DNA of 44,544 nt, from assembly GCA_027488975.1 (NCBI GenBank), contig JAIYAQ010000033.1, forward strand, positions 1-44,544. Reading direction: 5' to 3'. The DNA is from Cyanobium sp. E1_MAG_00006. GTDB taxonomy: Bacteria > Cyanobacteriota > Cyanobacteriia > PCC-6307 > Cyanobiaceae. A program made the position numbers and the translations under genes. The notes under the pieces are model-generated. The model was given only the letters and a program-made list of their open reading frames with translations, did no database searches and had not been told where the DNA came from. Shown here piece by piece: positions 8,299-16,362 of the stretch; the stretch's first letter is position 1, and each line of letters opens with the position of its first letter.

Positions 8299-10436
8299 TG
8301 AGTGCTCTGGATCTCCAGCTGCAACAGCAGCAGAGCGGTGATGAGCTCACGGCCTTTCTGGTGTCGCCATCCGGCAACGACTCATTTCGTGTGGCCGCAC
8401 CGGCAGAGGTGATCGAGTGGCAACAGGAGTGGCGCCGCCAGTTCATCGCCCATCACGACCTTGCCACCAGGGCAGCAGTCAGCGGCGATGCCGTGCGCAC
8501 CTATGCCGCCGGTCTCGCGCAGGCCTTAGCCGATTGGCTCGCCCTGCCCGAATGTCAGCCCCTGCGCCAGGCCCTGAGCGATCACCCCGGCCTACCCCTA
8601 CGGCTCCGCCTCGACGGTGATCAGGCTTTTGCGCTCGAGCGCCTGCCCTGGGAGCTGCTCTCTCCAGAGCGCCCGCTCTGGCGGCTGGTGAGCGCGCAAC
8701 GCAGCAACAGCCAGCCTCGGCCGCAGCGCTCCAGGCGCCCCCGCTTGCTGGTGGTGGTGGGTGATGCCGAGGAACTGAGCCTGGACCAGGAGTTACAGCG
8801 GTTGGAAGAGCTGCGTCAGCGCGGCCGCCTTGATTTGCAGGTTCTGCGGGGAGCTGGCTCGAACCTTGTGGCCCTGCGCCAACAGCTGCTCGATCCCGCC
8901 GGCTGGGATGCCCTGATCTTCCTGGGCCATTCCGATCCAGACCCCAATGGCGGCGGTCGCCTGCATCTCGGCGATGGCAGTTGGGTGGCCGCCGCTGCCT
9001 TCCAGAGCGAACTGCAGAGGGCAGCCGCCCATGGCCTGGCCCTGGCGCTGTTCAACAGCTGCAGCGGCCTGGATCTGGCGAGCAGCAGTGTGGCTGCCGG
9101 GATCGACTGGGCCCTCTGCTTCCGCGAGCCCGTGCCATGCCATGCCGCATCGCGGGCCTTCTCGGCGCTGCTCACCGCTCTTGAGGCTGGAGATGATCTC
9201 TTCTTTGCCACCCGCCAAGCGCGGCAAATGCTCAGCGCAGACACAGGCACCGTGGGCACGGATCTGTTGCTGAGCCTGGTGGCGGCGCCCAAGGCCCGGC
9301 CGTTCCAGTTACCACTGCGCAAGCGCAAGCAGTTCCTGCTGCGCCTGGCCCGCTCCACCCCGGCGCAGGCCATGGCCGCCGCTGCCCTAGTGGCCCTCGG
9401 CGCTGTTGGTGACCTCGATCCCACGAATCCGATCAGCACCTACCTGCTTGATCGGCGCCTATACGTGCAGCGCCTGTGGCGCACCACCACAGGCCAACCA
9501 GGGCCGACGGTACCGGCGTTGCCGGTGGTGGTTCTCAACCAGCGCAGCGCTGCAGAGCTCAGCGCCACAGCCACCCCGGGGCGCGTGTCACGCGATCTGC
9601 TCACCAAGCTGCTGCAGCGCACCCCGCCGGCGCAGGTGCCCAAGCTCGGCCTGGATCTGGTGCTCGATGAGCCGGCTCCGTTCTCGGCGGAACTGGCGCA
9701 GGTGATCCGTGCGCAGGCAAGGCCGCTGCTTGTTGCCGGGTTCTTCGGGGAGCAGGTGGAGGCCAAGGCGGCCGGTCAAGGCTCGATGCCCTTGCCGGTG
9801 TTGCAACAGGCCGGGCTGCAGGCTCGCAACCTGGCGGTTGGAACACCCGCTCTGCCCGGCGCCTTGAAGTGGGTGCCCTTGCGGCTCTGGGCACCGCTCG
9901 ATCAGCGCAACTTCGCCGCTGCGCTCTCTTCTGCTCCGGCGCCGTTCATGCCCGCCGATGCGGTGATCGATTGGTCGATCGACTGGCGGCCGCTGCTCAG
10001 GCGCGTGGAGCTCAGCGAGCTCTCCTCCCTACGGGCACCGGCGCTGGTGGTGGGAACTGATGGCAGCCTCGATCGCGATGGTGAGGATCTCTTTGCCGCT
10101 CCAGGAGCGATGGATCCGGCCCTCACGCAGATCTGGCAAGGGGCTGAGCGCAAGGTGCCCGGGGTGTTGATCCAGGCCGTGCTGGCCCAGAGCATGAGCC
10201 TGCGCCACTCGCTCACGCCGATTTCACAGGCCCTCACCACGGCCCTGGCCGCTGGCCTGGGGGTCGTGCTTGCTGCAGCTCAGGCCGATCGAGATCGGCG
10301 CCTGTTGCTCCTCACAGCGATCATCGTGGTGGCCCTGCCACTGAGCTGGCAGCTGGCGATCAGCCAGCTCTGGCTCCTGCCCCTGGCACTTCCCCTCGCC
10401 GCCCTGCTCAGCACCGCGTTGCTGCGCCGTGATTGA
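8298..10436 (+). CDS. CHAT-CHASE2 membrane protein (712 aa)
   Basis: Residues ~80-340 form a CHAT peptidase domain with candidate His211 (ALIFLGHSDPD) and Cys255 (LALFNSCSGLDL). A hydrophobic segment near 355-375 leads into a CHASE2 sensor domain (about 380-590, with VPKLGLDLVLDE and the AQARPLLVAGFF strand), followed by about three membrane helices at 635-708. This architecture fits a membrane sensor that detects something outside the cytoplasm and controls a cytoplasmic protease domain. The start overlaps the previous stop by one base (TGATG). GC and codon use match the core genome, unlike the TPR-CHAT gene at 832-4002. The ligand and the protease target are unknown. Confidence 0.85.
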   Translation: MSALDLQLQQQQSGDELTAFLVSPSGNDSFRVAAPAEVIEWQQEWRRQFIAHHDLATRAAVSGDAVRTYAAGLAQALADWLALPECQPLRQALSDHPGLPLRLRLDGDQAFALERLPWELLSPERPLWRLVSAQRSNSQPRPQRSRRPRLLVVVGDAEELSLDQELQRLEELRQRGRLDLQVLRGAGSNLVALRQQLLDPAGWDALIFLGHSDPDPNGGGRLHLGDGSWVAAAAFQSELQRAAAHGLALALFNSCSGLDLASSSVAAGIDWALCFREPVPCHAASRAFSALLTALEAGDDLFFATRQARQMLSADTGTVGTDLLLSLVAAPKARPFQLPLRKRKQFLLRLARSTPAQAMAAAALVALGAVGDLDPTNPISTYLLDRRLYVQRLWRTTTGQPGPTVPALPVVVLNQRSAAELSATATPGRVSRDLLTKLLQRTPPAQVPKLGLDLVLDEPAPFSAELAQVIRAQARPLLVAGFFGEQVEAKAAGQGSMPLPVLQQAGLQARNLAVGTPALPGALKWVPLRLWAPLDQRNFAAALSSAPAPFMPADAVIDWSIDWRPLLRRVELSELSSLRAPALVVGTDGSLDRDGEDLFAAPGAMDPALTQIWQGAERKVPGVLIQAVLAQSMSLRHSLTPISQALTTALAAGLGVVLAAAQADRDRRLLLLTAIIVVALPLSWQLAISQLWLLPLALPLAALLSTALLRRD

Positions 10437-10455
10437 ACCGACCCCGCCCAAGCCG

Positions 10456-11118
10456 ATGCGCTTCCGCCTTCCAGCTGTACTGGCCGCCGGCCTGCTCACC
10501 TCAGCCCTACTCATGCAGAGCGCTGTGGCACAGAGCACCAGGCCCACCCTCCTGCAGCGGATTCGAGCTCTGATTGGTCTGAACAAGCCGATTGCAGCCG
10601 GCGGCAGCCGCAGTTCTGCAGCACTCGCGGTGTGCGTGATCACCCCACGCACCGAGCTCGATGCCAAGGGTCAGGCCCAGGCCTTGGTGCCGTTGCCGCG
10701 TCCCACGATCCTGGCGGCAGGACCTCTCAACGAGGTGCGCATCGAGCGCGGCGGTCAACCCGTCTGGCGTCAGCGGGCCTCCTCCACCCAGGCGATCGAG
10801 GGCCCCATCAGCTGGCCTGTTGAGCAGATCCAACCGGGAGAGCAACTCACCCTGCTGCTCCGGCCCCGAGGTGCTTCCGGCGGCGACTTCGCCCGGATCC
10901 AACTCATCGGTGCCAGCGCCACTGAAATGAGCAGACATCAAGCCCTGGTGCAACAGCTCGGGAGTGATGCCAAGGCGTGGCTGAAGGCTGTTGACAACGC
11001 CATGGATCGCAACCAGGTGCCGCTGGCCTGGGCCCTGCTGTTTGCACCGCAGGATCCCCGTTCTGAGGAACTGGATGAACTACGGCGGGAGGTTCTGCGA
11101 CGGGGGTGTGGGGAGTGA
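10456..11118 (+). CDS. Secreted DUF928-like protein (220 aa)
   Basis: From ATG 10456 the product starts with a signal peptide (MRFRLPAVLAAGLLTSALLM through SAVAQ). A GTG at 10429 overlapping the CHAT-CHASE2 stop is an alternative start that adds nine residues. The mature part has the pattern GGSR, a single Cys, then ALVPLPRPTILAAGPLNEVR and a Trp-containing strand, which resembles DUF928 proteins often found with cyanobacterial CHAT operons. The C-terminal ~60 residues are helical (LWAL-type) and end in a Cys. It is probably periplasmic and could be the outside partner of the CHASE2 domain. The family match is tentative. Confidence 0.65.
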   Translation: MRFRLPAVLAAGLLTSALLMQSAVAQSTRPTLLQRIRALIGLNKPIAAGGSRSSAALAVCVITPRTELDAKGQAQALVPLPRPTILAAGPLNEVRIERGGQPVWRQRASSTQAIEGPISWPVEQIQPGEQLTLLLRPRGASGGDFARIQLIGASATEMSRHQALVQQLGSDAKAWLKAVDNAMDRNQVPLAWALLFAPQDPRSEELDELRREVLRRGCGE

Positions 11119-11128
11119 CATTGCAACC

Positions 11129-11154
11129 AAAAACCCCCGAGCAGTGCCCGAGGG
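11129..11154 (-). terminator. Rho-independent terminator (minus strand)
   Basis: Read on the minus strand, CCCTCGGGC-ACT-GCTCGGGGG folds into a nine-pair stem with two G-U pairs, followed directly by five Ts. The T-tract lies only on the minus side, so it does not serve the rightward CHAT operon; it ends a leftward transcript for which no ordinary gene is visible. Confidence 0.6.
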
Positions 11155-11229
11155 TCATGACGTCGAGAACAAAACTGTGATGCACCGGCTTGGCCGGTTG
11201 AGAGAGAGGGTCAGAGAAGCTGCTGGCAT
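11155..11229 (-). CDS. Possible 24-codon ORF just before a terminator
   Basis: ATG at 11229 opens a frame reading MPAASLTLSLNRPSRCITVL and ending in TGA at 11155, immediately before the terminator hairpin at 11129-11154. A short GC-rich hairpin (ACCGGC/GCCGGT) lies within it. It could be a leader peptide, a tiny protein, or part of a small RNA. There is no Shine-Dalgarno sequence, and such a short frame may occur by chance. Confidence 0.25.
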   Translation of the reverse strand: MPAASLTLSLNRPSRCITVLFSTS

Positions 11230-11817
11230 TGGCGCCTGGGGCCAAGCATTCCAGGTGTGGGGCAGTGGTGTCTCCGGAGGGCACCTGTAGCGGTGCAGAT
11301 GGAGTGTCGATCAGTCAGGCGCACAGGAGAGGACGGTCCTCTTGCCCGACTGAACGACCCGCCCACGGTTGGGTGAAGACTGTTGGAGCAGGGGCCTGCA
11401 GTCAGCGGTGCTTCCGGTCAGTGCTGCGGTGGGGTATCAGCCATCGGCTGGCTCCTCCCTGGGTTGATGGACTCAGATTCGCTCCGCCAGCGGCCCCGCA
11501 CAATCGGCCATTACACGCATTGCCTTGCGCCCCGGGCGGGAGCAGCCTTGATTGTTTGCGCTGATCAGCGCCGTAGCCCAACCCTCTGAGCCCGTCTGAG
11601 CTCCAAGCCCTGGCGCACCCAGCTCAGGCTTCGCCGGCGAATGAAGCCCGGATCTGCTCACGGGCGGGGATCATGGCGAGCTCGAGGTGCGCAAGGCAGG
11701 CCGCACTGTGCAGCGCGTCATCACGTGCCATGGGTTCAGCCCCATGGCGTGGTTTCACGGATGCCAGCCACCTTCCGGCAGCCGCAGGATCAGGAGTACA
11801 TCCCGCACCCAGCAGCG
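11230..11817. other. 588-base stretch without a supported gene
   Basis: The frames in this stretch (for example plus 11229-11564 and 11383-11589) have Arg/Pro/Ser-rich, uneven compositions typical of antisense or random reading of GC-rich DNA. No tRNA, repeat array or strong plus-strand terminator is visible. It may contain the promoter of the leftward transcript ending at 11129 and the leader of the gene at 11818. Confidence 0.4.
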
Positions 11818-12252
11818 ATGGCCGATCTAGCTACGGTGAACCGACTGGACAGTCAGGGCTGGACCACCGTTCTCGCCGGTGCGCTCCTGGCGCTGATCAC
11901 CCTGTTCACCTCCTACAGCCATGTCTCACTCCCAATCGTCGGAGACGTCACGCTCCATCAGCAGACAGGAGTACCTCTCATCGCTGCCTCGCTGGCGACG
12001 CTGGTTGTCGACACTCAACTGGCATCCCGTCGTCGATCTCGAGATCAACGCAATCGAGCGCGAGCAGCAGATCAAGCTGCTGAAGAAAGAGAGCGAGCAG
12101 ATCGCGAGAGAGAACGTACAGCTCGCCGAGCTCAACGCCAAGATCGCTGCAATCTTGTCCAGCTCAGACACCAGCTCAACCCCTCCGCCGCCAACTGCAG
12201 GGCCGTCGCCAATCTGATTGCCTTGCTTGAGGACTACAGCGACGTTGCCTAA
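11818..12252 (+). CDS. Two-helix membrane protein with coiled coil (144 aa)
   Basis: ATG 11818 gives MADLATVNRLDSQGWTTVLA, a first membrane helix (VLAGALLALITLF), a loop, a second hydrophobic segment (VPLIAASLATLVV), and then a long, highly charged Arg/Glu-rich region (residues ~72-115) likely to form a coiled coil, ending LIALLEDYSDVA. An in-frame ATG at 11761 would add 19 residues. No family is recognised. A second frame over the last two thirds (11921-12217) also encodes a plausible coiled coil, so the real product of the C-terminal half is uncertain. Confidence 0.5.
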   Translation: MADLATVNRLDSQGWTTVLAGALLALITLFTSYSHVSLPIVGDVTLHQQTGVPLIAASLATLVVDTQLASRRRSRDQRNRARAADQAAEERERADRERERTARRAQRQDRCNLVQLRHQLNPSAANCRAVANLIALLEDYSDVA

Positions 12253-12270
12253 GGCGTACGCCGACGCCGC

Positions 12271-13488
12271 TCAGTAATCCACGCCGCGCTTGAGATCCAC
12301 GCCGCGCTCGGCGTAGTGCTTGTGGCACACCATCTCCGAATGCACCGAGGCCAGATCGAAGTAGGCGGGTGGGTTCTTGCAGCGGCCGGTGAGGATCACC
12401 TCCGTTTCGGAAGGTTTGCGCAGCAGGGTCTGCACGATCGGCTCCACCGGCAGCAGCTCGAGATCCACGGTGGGGTTGATCTCATCGAGGATCACGGTCT
12501 TGTAGAGGCCGCTGGAGATGGCGGCGCGGGCGATCTCCCAGGCCCGCTCAGCTTCCACATAGTCGATCGGCTGCTGCTGACCGCGCCAGACGATCGCATC
12601 ACGGCCGGAGCGAAGGTGATCCACCAGGTGGGGGTAGCTCTCACGCAGGGCGGCGATCGCCGCATCCTCGGTGTAGCCGCTGCCGCCCTTGAGCCACTGC
12701 AGGATCAGCACACGATGGCTCTTGTCCTGGCTGATGCCGCGGCCGATCGCCTGCAGGGCCTTGCCCAGGGCACTGGTGCTCTTGCCCTTCCCTTCACCGG
12801 TGTAGATCTCGATGCCATCGAGCCCAGGCGGCGCCTGCAGAGCCTCGGGATCCCCTGCCGCATCCGCCAGCTGCTGGCCCTCGAGCCGGTCCTTGCGGCG
12901 GTGGGCGCGCATCTCCGAGTGCAGGTCGGCGATCTGCACCAGCTGCCGGGGCGCGCCGCGCCCGGTGACGATCACCTCCATGCCATCGGGCTTGGCCGCC
13001 AGGGTACGGACCACCTCGTCGGTGTCGAGCAGGCCCAGATCCAGCACGGGGTTGAGCTCATCAAGCACCACCACCGAGTAGAGCTCGCTGGCGATGGCCC
13101 CCTTGGCAATGGTCCAGCCCCGCTGGGCCTCCTGCACATCCACCCGCGTCACCTGGTCGGCGGAGAAGTACTCGCCGCGGCCTGTGCGCACCTGATCGAT
13201 CAGATGGGGAAAGCCCTGCTGCAGCGCCTCGATGGCGGCGTCCTCGTCGTAGGCGCGGCCGGGCCCCTTGAGGAAGCGCAGCAGCAACACCCGGGTCTGC
13301 TTCTGCTCGCAGATGCCCAGGCCGATGGTGCGCAGCACCACGCCCAGTGCCGCCTGGCTCTTGCCCTTGCCGTCCCCGTCATACACGTGCAACTGGCCAT
13401 GGCTGCGCTCGCTGCTGCCGGCGGCGGTGCGGATGCCGATACCCCGGCCGGTGCCCCGTTGCGGCGTCTGGGTGCTGCTGGGGCTCAT
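12271..13488 (-). CDS. Two-domain corrinoid adenosyltransferase-like protein (CobO/CobA type)
   Basis: The protein (405 aa) contains two copies of the CobA/CobO ATP:corrinoid adenosyltransferase domain. Each has a P-loop (DGDGKGKS near residues 37-44 and TGEGKGKS near 230-237), a LDELNPVLDLGLL / LDEINPTVDLELL segment, a TGR motif and a DLHSEM / SVHSEM end. CobO adds the adenosyl group of ATP to cob(I)yrinic acid diamide in the cytoplasm; a single domain of ~190 residues is usual. Here both domains keep the ATP-binding loop. ATG 13488 is preferred over one at 13524, which would add only low-complexity residues. It is divergent from larE. Whether both halves are active is unknown. Confidence 0.8.
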   Translation of the reverse strand: MSPSSTQTPQRGTGRGIGIRTAAGSSERSHGQLHVYDGDGKGKSQAALGVVLRTIGLGICEQKQTRVLLLRFLKGPGRAYDEDAAIEALQQGFPHLIDQVRTGRGEYFSADQVTRVDVQEAQRGWTIAKGAIASELYSVVVLDELNPVLDLGLLDTDEVVRTLAAKPDGMEVIVTGRGAPRQLVQIADLHSEMRAHRRKDRLEGQQLADAAGDPEALQAPPGLDGIEIYTGEGKGKSTSALGKALQAIGRGISQDKSHRVLILQWLKGGSGYTEDAAIAALRESYPHLVDHLRSGRDAIVWRGQQQPIDYVEAERAWEIARAAISSGLYKTVILDEINPTVDLELLPVEPIVQTLLRKPSETEVILTGRCKNPPAYFDLASVHSEMVCHKHYAERGVDLKRGVDY

Positions 13489-13578
13489 CGGCGCGCCGTG
13501 CTGGATGGATGCTACCGGCGCCAAGCCTTGCCAGGATCACCCGCACACCGGCTTTCCGTTTCGCCGCCGGCTGGCCCG

Positions 13579-14433
13579 ATGTTCCGCCTGCTCGAGAGCC
13601 TGCCCGCCGCCCAGGAGCAGGCGCTGGATGCCCTGCGCAGCCGGCTGGCCGCTTACCCGGCCGTGGTGGTGGCCTATTCCGGCGGGGTGGACAGTGCCCT
13701 GGTGGCGGCGATCGCCGCCGAGCAGCTGGGCGAACGGGCCCTTGCCGTAACCGGTGTGTCGCCGGCGCTGGCACCACACCTGCGCGAGGAGGCCCGCCTG
13801 CAGGCGAGCTGGATGGGGATCCGCCAACAGGAGATCGCCACCGCCGAACTCAATGATCCTGCTTACAGCAGCAACCCGGCCGAGCGCTGCTACGCCTGCA
13901 AACGGGAACTGCACGGCCAGCTGGCCGCTCTGCTGGCGCAGCTGCCGCACACCGCGGCCCAGGTGCTCGATGGCGTCAACCAGGACGACCTTGCCGACCA
14001 CCGCCCCGGCATCCGCGCCGCCCGCGAGCGGGGGGTGAGCTCCCCCCTGGCGGAGCTGGGCATCGACAAACAGGCCGTGCGGCAACTCTCTCGCGCCCTC
14101 GGCTTTCCCTGGTGGGACAAACCGGCCCAGCCCTGCCTGGCCTCACGCTTCCCCTACGGCGAGCCGATCAGCGCCGCACGGCTCGAGCGAGTGGCCGCCG
14201 CCGAGGACTGGCTGCGGCAGCGGGGCTTTGCGGAGCTGCGGGTCCGCAGCCATGGCGAAGCGGCCCGGATCGAACTGCCGGCCGATCAGCTCACCAACCT
14301 GCTGAGCGACCTGCAAGACGGCGCCCTGCGAGGAGAGCTGGTGGAGGCCTTCCAGGAGCTGGGTTTCAGCGCGGTGAGCCTCGATCTGGAGGGGCTGGTG
14401 AGCGGCAAGCTCAACCGGGAGCTGGCGCGCTGA
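13579..14433 (+). CDS. larE: ATP-dependent sacrificial sulfur transferase LarE
   Basis: The 284-residue product has the PP-loop ATP-pyrophosphatase motif SGGVDS (residues 34-39) and the family segment QPCLASRFPYGEPIS. Cys186 there matches the sacrificial cysteine that LarE gives up when it adds sulfur to the pyridinium dicarboxylate precursor of the nickel-pincer nucleotide cofactor. A further CYAC pair lies at 104-107. No larA, larB or larC lies in this window, so the partner genes must be elsewhere or the protein has another sulfur-transfer role, as proposed for stand-alone LarE homologues. The start at 13579 follows from the N-terminal family pattern; the frame is open upstream only as antisense of the neighbour. 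Confidence 0.88.
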   Translation: MFRLLESLPAAQEQALDALRSRLAAYPAVVVAYSGGVDSALVAAIAAEQLGERALAVTGVSPALAPHLREEARLQASWMGIRQQEIATAELNDPAYSSNPAERCYACKRELHGQLAALLAQLPHTAAQVLDGVNQDDLADHRPGIRAARERGVSSPLAELGIDKQAVRQLSRALGFPWWDKPAQPCLASRFPYGEPISAARLERVAAAEDWLRQRGFAELRVRSHGEAARIELPADQLTNLLSDLQDGALRGELVEAFQELGFSAVSLDLEGLVSGKLNRELAR

Positions 14434-14452
14434 GAAGTCGGGGGCCTGGCAG

Positions 14453-14493
14453 AAAAAAGCCCGGCTTCCGTACAGGCCGTACAGAAACCGGGT
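14453..14493 (-). terminator. Terminator of speD (minus strand)
   Basis: An imperfect inverted repeat (CCCGG...GTAC / GTAC...CCGGG) is followed on the minus strand by six Ts. It lies 32 bases after the speD stop and just beyond the convergent larE stop. Confidence 0.75.
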
Positions 14494-14524
14494 GCTGGCG
14501 AGAGGAACGAAACCTCCCCGCGTT

Positions 14525-14911
14525 TCAGGCCGTCACCAGCTGGGGCTCGCGCTCGGCACCGGCCACGCTGGCGGGTGTTTCACGGCGAAAGCTCTTGAGC
14601 TTGTAGTGGGCGGCGGCGAGCTCCTCACTGAGCACGATGCAGGCACGCTCGGGCATGGTGTGGTCACCGCAGGTGAACACATCCACGGCGGCGTAACCCG
14701 ACTCGGGCCAGGTGTGGATGGAGATATGGGATTCGGCCAATAAAGCCAGCCCCGTCACACCCTGGGGGTCAAACCGGTGGGTGATCAGATTCAGGAGAGT
14801 GGCGCCAGCACGCTTGGCAGCGTTGGTGATGGCGGTCCTGAGAAAAGCTTCGTCGTCGAGCTTGGCGGGATCGCAGCTGTAAAGCTCGAGAATGCAGTGT
14901 TTACCCACCAT
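14525..14911 (-). CDS. speD: S-adenosylmethionine decarboxylase proenzyme SpeD
   Basis: The 128-residue product is the short prokaryotic type. The self-cleavage site is in [14 protein letters not shown], where the Ser becomes the pyruvoyl group, and the second active-site segment is [11 protein letters not shown]. It decarboxylates S-adenosylmethionine to supply aminopropyl groups for spermidine. ATG 14911 ([11 protein letters not shown]) matches the family start; an upstream in-frame ATG at 15004 would add a tail not seen in the family. The gene stands alone between convergent larE and recF, with its own terminator. Confidence 0.95.
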   Translation of the reverse strand: MVGKHCILELYSCDPAKLDDEAFLRTAITNAAKRAGATLLNLITHRFDPQGVTGLALLAESHISIHTWPESGYAAVDVFTCGDHTMPERACIVLSEELAAAHYKLKSFRRETPASVAGAEREPQLVTA

Positions 14912-15030
14912 GTCGGTGGCACTGGGTGATTGGGGGCTACCGGCGAAAGTGCTTTCAGCTCCAGTCCATCCCGGGTTGGGGTGGAGGCAGGCCGCTTGGG
15001 TCATCAGAACCAGGCAATGAGCACAACACC

Positions 15031-16140
15031 TTACTGGCCAGGCCGCAGGATTCCAGCCTCAACGGTGACGAGCTGGGAATGTGTGTGCCATCCCTGGCTG
15101 AAGGCCCCCAGGTGCGTGGCGCTCACCAGGCACTGGTGCCCCTCCCCCACCGCCTCGAGCAGCAGCTGCTGACGCTCTGGATCCAGCTCCGCCAGAACGT
15201 CGTCGAGCAGCAGCAGCGGCGGCTCACCCCAGAGCTGCTGCACCAGCTCCAGCTCCGCCAGCTTCAGCGCCAGCACCAGCGTGCGCTGCTGGCCGGCGGA
15301 GCCGTAACGCCGTGCCGGCTGCTCCGCCAGCTCCAGCGCCACCTCATCGCGGTGGGGCCCCACGGTGCACTGGCCCAAGCGCAGCTCCTGCGGCCGCTGC
15401 TGAAGCAGTTGCTCCAGCAGTGCCGCCCGCCAGGGGTCCTCCGCCTCCTCACCCTCCAACAGGCTGCCCGCCTGATAACGCAGGCTCAGCTGCTCGCGGC
15501 CGCCGCTGAGGCGCTGCTGCCAGGCCGCCGCCAGCGGTTCGAGTCGCCGCAGCGCCCGCTGCCGCCGCCGATGCAGGCGCGTGCCCACCAGGGCCATCTG
15601 CTGATCGAAGGCATCCAGGAGCGCATCCAGCTGCCCCTGCCCGAGGCCGCGGCGCAGCAGCTGGGCCCGCTGGCGCAGCAGCCGCCCATAACGACTGAGC
15701 AACTCGGCATAGACCGGCTCCAGCTGCAACACCACCCGATCAAGCCATTGGCGACGCAGGGCCGGCTCGCCGCGCACCAGCTCCAGATCGAGGGCGCTGA
15801 AGCCCACGCAGCGCAGCGGGCCGATCAGCTCGTGCTGGCGCTCGAGCAGCTTGCCGTTGCGGCGGGCCTGACGACCGCCCTGACGGCGCAGCTCCAGCTC
15901 CAGGCGATCACCACCGCTGCTGTCGGCGGCGATCAGGGCCTGGCGCTGACCGTGATGGATCAGATCGCGATCGGCGCTGCAGCGATGGGAGCGCAGGCTG
16001 CCCAGCAGCTCCACCGCCTCCAGCAGGTTCGACTTGCCCTCACCGTTGCGGCCGATCACCAGCAGCCGCGGGGCCTCAAGGCACAGGTTCAGCTCGCCGT
16101 AATTACGGAACTGGCGCAGCTCCAGGCGATGCAGCCGAAT
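15031..16140 (-). CDS. recF: DNA replication and repair protein RecF
   Basis: RecF is an SMC-like ATPase that loads RecA at gaps through RecFOR. The product (~369 aa) shows the Walker A GRNGEGKS (residues ~30-37), a signature region and Walker [17 protein letters not shown] near the C-terminus. The conserved start of the family (M-x-L-x-x-L-x-L-x-x-FRNY) is present as [13 protein letters not shown], but no ATG, GTG or TTG precedes it: an in-frame TAG lies 24 bases upstream and only an ATT at 16140 (or CTG at 16134) can start the full domain. The next GTG, inside LLVIGRNG, would cut off the first strand of the ATPase fold. ATT is therefore chosen. Confidence 0.9.
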   Translation of the reverse strand: MRLHRLELRQFRNYGELNLCLEAPRLLVIGRNGEGKSNLLEAVELLGSLRSHRCSADRDLIHHGQRQALIAADSSGGDRLELELRRQGGRQARRNGKLLERQHELIGPLRCVGFSALDLELVRGEPALRRQWLDRVVLQLEPVYAELLSRYGRLLRQRAQLLRRGLGQGQLDALLDAFDQQMALVGTRLHRRRQRALRRLEPLAAAWQQRLSGGREQLSLRYQAGSLLEGEEAEDPWRAALLEQLLQQRPQELRLGQCTVGPHRDEVALELAEQPARRYGSAGQQRTLVLALKLAELELVQQLWGEPPLLLLDDVLAELDPERQQLLLEAVGEGHQCLVSATHLGAFSQGWHTHSQLVTVEAGILRPGQ

Positions 16141-16213
16141 GGGTCCGGGGCCGTCTGACGGCTAAGGTAAGGCCCGTGAGGAGACCTGCTCCCCGCAGCG
16201 AAGCCCAGATCCT

Positions 16214-16287
16214 GGGCATGTAGCTCAGTTGGATAGAGCATCAGATTCCGGTTCTGAGGGTCGGGGGTTCGAGTCCCTCCATGCTCG
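16214..16287 (+). tRNA. tRNA-Arg (anticodon CCG)
   Basis: The 74 bases fold as a cloverleaf: acceptor GGGCATG/CATGCTC, D arm GCTCAGTTGGATAGAGC, anticodon stem TCAGA/TCTGA around loop TTCCGGT (anticodon CCG), and T arm GGGGG/CCCTC with TTCGAGT. No CCA is encoded. It lies between divergent recF and convergent GNAT. Confidence 0.95.
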
Positions 16288-16362
16288 TTGTCTGCCTACA
16301 GCAGGTCTCACTCATCGTCCGACCGGCCCCCTGCTCCTCGCTGCGGGCTGATTCGGCTCGCG

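Noticed and set aside
12316-13578. Upstream extension of the larE frame
   Set aside because: It is antisense to the adenosyltransferase-like gene, and LarE family proteins start at 13579.
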